Source: DALYLB01 sp046154695 | Lineage (GTDB): Bacteria > Acidobacteriota > Blastocatellia > RBC074 | DNA length: 25,320 nucleotides | Reading direction: 5' to 3' | NCBI GenBank assembly: GCA_046154695.1 | Contig: JBJXFI010000054.1 | Coordinates: 1-25,320, forward strand | Part shown: one piece after another, positions 22,163 through 25,320 of the stretch | How the letters are laid out: every line of letters begins with the position of its first letter | How positions within the stretch are numbered: the first letter of the stretch is position 1 | The notes under the pieces: generated by a model | Seen by the model: the letters and a program-made list of their open reading frames with translations, nothing else | The model's database searches: none | Told to the model about the DNA's origin: nothing | Position numbers and translations under genes: made by a program

Positions 22163-25100
22163 CTACCGAACCACGATCCGAACACTATTGGAGGCGCGTG
22201 CGCCGATGGTCAATTGCAAGTCGACCGCTCCCCGGGCCGCGAGGGCGAGAGGTAAACGGATGTTGATCTGTTCGACGCCGGGGAGGGAGCCCTGACTGCC
22301 CGCATAGCTGATGGGGGCTTCGAGGATCTCTCCGCCGGCCTGGAATCGGACGGCGGCGCCGGGCAGGGAACCGAAGTTCCCGAGGCCCGTGCCGAAGAGG
22401 ACGAGAAAGACCTGATCGTCCGGGGAGCCCAGATCGATCGGAGAGGCGATGAACTTGCGCTGCGCCGGATCGAAGACCGAGACCGGCTCATACTGCCGCG
22501 AGCCGTCGGGTTTGATCCGCAGCAGGACGGCCGCGGGGACGCCCTGTCCATCGGAATTGGCCGTGAAGAGGCTCGGCGCCGCCTCGGCGATCTCGATCAG
22601 CGCGGAGGAACTGGCTCCATCCGCGCTCGTGATCGTGACCGTCGCGACTCCCGCGGGAAGATCCCGCGGGAGCTGGTAATTCACCTGGGCCGGAGAGACG
22701 AACAGCAGCGAGGCTGCATGCTCGTTTCCGCGGCTGTCGGTGATGCGGACCGAGGCGCCGCCCAGCGTGGTCGGAAGCGGAGACACGCTGGCCGATGCCG
22801 TCGTCGTTGCAAGCCCCTGCCCGAAGGCCGAGACCAGCTCTTCAGCGGCGAACTCCGATTCGAGGTAGCTGGCCGCCGAAACGTTGACCAGCTCCCGCGA
22901 GCGGGCCCCGGCCATTTCGAGCGTCAGCCCCGTGGTCAACAGGCGGGCGCCTCGGTCCACGGCCTCGCGGGCGACGGGGGAATCGCCGAAGCTCAGCCGC
23001 AGTCCCTCGTTGTCGGAGACCTCGTTGAACGTCAGCTCGACCAGGCGCCGCGCGCCGGGTTTGAGCGAACGCCCGCCGGGCATCGAGAGAGCGATGCCGA
23101 TGCGCCCCTGCGCGGCTTCGGCGCTGTTGATCATGACCGTCGCATCGGCGGCGTCGTCCCCGGCCGCGGCCGAGACGAAGCTCCATTGCGACGGATTGAA
23201 CAACAGGCTGAACCCAAGGGCGTGCTCGTCGCCTTTGGCATCGAGCGTGAGGCGCACGGTGCGCGTCCGGCCCGATCCGTTCTGAACCTCCGCGCGGAAG
23301 GTCCGCGTACTGGCCGAGCGCATCGCCTGCCGGGCGGCGGTCTGCTGCGCGAAGGTTGCCGCCTGCGCGGTCGGTCCGCCCGCGGGCGTCACCGGGTTTG
23401 CGCCGCTCACGTACAACGACGCCTGCGTCCAGTCGAGCACCGTCAGCCGCCCGTCGCCGCGCGTGTCGCGGGGCGCGATGTCGGCGCGTTGATACTCGCT
23501 GCCGGTCTCCGGTTTATCGAGCCCGGCGACGAACCGGCCGATCTGCACCCAGTCCGCGACCGTGATCACGCCGTTGTTGTTGCCGTTCGGCCGCGGCGAG
23601 ACATCGGCTTCAAAACCGCTGTTGAAGCTGACGAAGCCGGGCAGAAAGACCGAGGCCATCGGATTCGCATTAGCGTCGGTCACCTCGCGCAGAATCGGCT
23701 GGTCGCCGAAACTCACCTGCGTCGAGAGCAGCGTGACGTTGCTCGCGACGGTGAAGGTCATCGTCGCGATCTGACGGGTCCCGGCCGGGAACTTCTGACC
23801 GGCGGGGAGCGCCAGCACGATTCCCGCGCGCCCCTGCGAGGCGAGCGTCAGATTGGTGCTGAGCGTGGCCGCCGCGGCATCGCTGCCGAGCGCGACCTGT
23901 GGATTGCTCAGGATCGCCGGATCGAAGCTCGCGCTGAAGCCGATGGCGTTCTCGTCTCCCTGTGCGATCAGTTCGATCGGGACCGACACGGTTCCACCCG
24001 GCGACGCGTTCGCCCCTCCCGCTCGGATCGCCCGGTTGGTGACGCTGACGGTGGCCGTGGTGCTCAATCCGCCCAGGCTCGCCGGCATCGTCGCCGTGAT
24101 GGTGACGGGACCGCCGAGGCCGTTGCCCGTGACGTTGAATGTCGCGGTCGAGGCGCTGGACGGAATCGTCAGCGTGACCGGCGCCGAGGCCACCGCGGAG
24201 TTCGACGAGGTGATCGTCACGGTCGTCGAGCTGATTTGCGGCGGAACCACGATCGTGATCAGGCCCGAGCCTCCGATGCTGATGGTCTGCATCGAGGGGG
24301 TCATCGAGATCGGCACCGGCGGCGGAGGCTGCACGGTGAAGATGGCGCTCGTCGCGTTCGGGCACGGCGTCTTCACGATCGTGATCGCTCCCGTCGCCGC
24401 CCCCGAAGGCACTGTCGCCGTGATCTGGGTGTCGCTGTTGATCGTGAAGCTCGCCGAGATGCTGTTGTTGTTGAATCGCACCGCGGTCACGCCCGTGAAT
24501 CCGACGCCGTTGATGATCAGCGTGCTGCCGACCTGCCCGGCGCTGGGGGAAAGTCCCGACACCGACGGACACGGCGTCACCGTGAAGGTGCTCGTCGCCA
24601 CATCCACGCAATCCGGCTTGCCCAGCGTGATCGGACCGGTGATCGCCCCGGCGGGAACCGTCGCGGTGATCACGTTGTTGCTCGTCACGGTGAACTGCGC
24701 CGCCACGTTGTTGGCGAACTTCACGCTGTTGACGCCGGTCAGATTATTGCCGTTGATCCGGATCTGGGTTCCGGCGACGGCGCTCGGCGGATCGAGGCTG
24801 CCGAAGGTCGGGCATAGCGGCGAGGTGAAAAGCGCGCCCGGGATCTCGCCGCAATCCGGCTTGATGATCGAGACCGCGCCCGTGGCCACGCCGACCGGAA
24901 CGACCGTCGTGATCTGGGTGTCGCTGTCCACCTTGAAGCTCGCCGTCAGATTGTTGGCGAACTTGATGCCCGTGACGCCGGTGAAGTCCTTCCCGGTGAT
25001 TATGACCTGCGTCCCCGCCGGACCGCGATCGGGCGCGATCCTGCTGACCGTCGGGCAGCCCTCGCGGCAGCAGAGCGGCACACGACGGGAGATCTCCACC

Positions 25101-25320
25101 TGAAAGCATCCCAGCGTGCCCGAACCGCCGCCCTCGTCGTCCGTGATCCGCAGTTTCCAGACGCCATCCACCTGCTTCCCGATCAGCGCCGAGAGCATGC
25201 CCTCCGGACGGAACGTGCCCGCGTAGGGCGAGGTCCCGGACGTGATCGCCGTCGAGGCCTGATCGTCGAAGACGGTCGGGACGCCCGTGCAATCGTTGGC
25301 GCCGCTGCCGTAGTTGGAGC
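22163..25320 (-). CDS. Exported multidomain protein: P-domain-like, TIG repeats, cohesin/dockerin-like modules, Solibacter C-terminal domain; 5' end outside window
   Basis: The frame is open to the right edge, so at least 1051 C-terminal residues are present and the start is missing. An ATG at 25198 is internal, because the codons before it continue a P-domain-like segment (TVFDDQAST, GTSPYAGTFRPEG, then GKQVDGVWKLRITDD). Then come three TIG/IPT repeats of 81 residues (about 25065-24330), each opening with CP and holding a second Cys. An Ig-like module follows, then a cohesin-like domain (about 24035-23700) and a dockerin-like pair, NGNNNGVITVADW and RGDGRLTVLDW (about 23600-23400). A second cohesin-like domain (about 23310-22880) precedes TIGR03437 (about 22860-22163). 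P-domains usually follow a protease or sit in large secreted proteins, so a catalytic or adhesive N-terminus may lie outside. Confidence 0.75.
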   Translation of the reverse strand, partial: SNYGSGANDCTGVPTVFDDQASTAITSGTSPYAGTFRPEGMLSALIGKQVDGVWKLRITDDEGGGSGTLGCFQVEISRRVPLCCREGCPTVSRIAPDRGPAGTQVIITGKDFTGVTGIKFANNLTASFKVDSDTQITTVVPVGVATGAVSIIKPDCGEIPGALFTSPLCPTFGSLDPPSAVAGTQIRINGNNLTGVNSVKFANNVAAQFTVTSNNVITATVPAGAITGPITLGKPDCVDVATSTFTVTPCPSVSGLSPSAGQVGSTLIINGVGFTGVTAVRFNNNSISASFTINSDTQITATVPSGAATGAITIVKTPCPNATSAIFTVQPPPPVPISMTPSMQTISIGGSGLITIVVPPQISSTTVTITSSNSAVASAPVTLTIPSSASTATFNVTGNGLGGPVTITATMPASLGGLSTTATVSVTNRAIRAGGANASPGGTVSVPIELIAQGDENAIGFSASFDPAILSNPQVALGSDAAAATLSTNLTLASQGRAGIVLALPAGQKFPAGTRQIATMTFTVASNVTLLSTQVSFGDQPILREVTDANANPMASVFLPGFVSFNSGFEADVSPRPNGNNNGVITVADWVQIGRFVAGLDKPETGSEYQRADIAPRDTRGDGRLTVLDWTQASLYVSGANPVTPAGGPTAQAATFAQQTAARQAMRSASTRTFRAEVQNGSGRTRTVRLTLDAKGDEHALGFSLLFNPSQWSFVSAAAGDDAADATVMINSAEAAQGRIGIALSMPGGRSLKPGARRLVELTFNEVSDNEGLRLSFGDSPVAREAVDRGARLLTTGLTLEMAGARSRELVNVSAASYLESEFAAEELVSAFGQGLATTTASASVSPLPTTLGGASVRITDSRGNEHAASLLFVSPAQVNYQLPRDLPAGVATVTITSADGASSSALIEIAEAAPSLFTANSDGQGVPAAVLLRIKPDGSRQYEPVSVFDPAQRKFIASPIDLGSPDDQVFLVLFGTGLGNFGSLPGAAVRFQAGGEILEAPISYAGSQGSLPGVEQINIRLPLALAARGAVDLQLTIGARASNSVRIVVR

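Noticed and set aside
22718..24817. 699-codon + strand frame opposite the second exported-protein gene
   Set aside because: Same pattern of an Arg/Gly/Asp-rich shadow; the - strand has TIG, cohesin-like and TIGR03437 domains.
25196..25198. ATG at 25198 as the start of the last gene
   Set aside because: The frame continues upstream to the window edge with P-domain-like sequence, so this ATG is internal.

Overview
The window looks like a high-GC chromosome segment from an Acidobacteriota bacterium, probably near the Solibacter/Bryobacter or Blastocatellia groups. The main clue is two large exported proteins that end in the Solibacter-type C-terminal domain (TIGR03437), which is concentrated in that phylum. 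The class is an inference. I see no rRNA, tRNA, CRISPR array, transposase or phage gene.

Bases 1-8974, all + strand, form a late flagellar cluster: flgK (5'-truncated by the window), flgL, fliW, csrA, motA, motB, fliC, flaG, fliD, fliS and a fliT/flgN-like chaperone gene. It holds the hook-filament junction proteins, stator, filament, cap, their chaperones, and the FliW-CsrA pair that in Bacillus controls flagellin translation. The non-coding sequence supports that circuit here. The fliC leader has a sigma-28-like promoter followed by three small hairpins, each with GGA in its loop, the last covering the ribosome binding site. The csrA leader has two such hairpins.

Bases 8992-14612 are a divergent redox module. 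On the - strand are a GMC-type flavin dehydrogenase and its Tat-signal small subunit (gluconate 2-dehydrogenase subunit 3 family). On the + strand are a single-chain Mo/W-bis-PGD oxidoreductase with one 4Fe-4S motif and an aldo/keto reductase.

Bases 14613-15072 are non-coding. They carry a promoter-like sequence, hairpins and a nested inverted-repeat element of about 190 bp. One arm of the element resembles the leader of the molybdoenzyme gene. Then come a Rieske protein and a cytochrome b fused to a C-terminal monohaem cytochrome c (15073-17017), forming a compact bc-type quinol oxidising complex with a PPWY Qo motif.

A convergent terminator-like hairpin separates this from ispG (isoprenoid precursors) and a YdiI/MenI-like hotdog thioesterase (- strand, 17133-18881). 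If the thioesterase is MenI, this stretch links isoprenoid and menaquinone synthesis to a menaquinol-oxidising complex. That link is inferred.

The last 6.3 kb (- strand) encode two exported multidomain proteins. One has a glycoside-hydrolase-like barrel, Ig/TIG-like modules and the Solibacter C-terminal domain. The other runs off the right edge and has a P-domain-like segment, three 81-residue TIG repeats, and a cohesin-like, dockerin-like, cohesin-like series before the same C-terminal domain. Their spacers carry CGACAAC heptamer repeats and a 21-bp inverted repeat resembling a small non-autonomous element.
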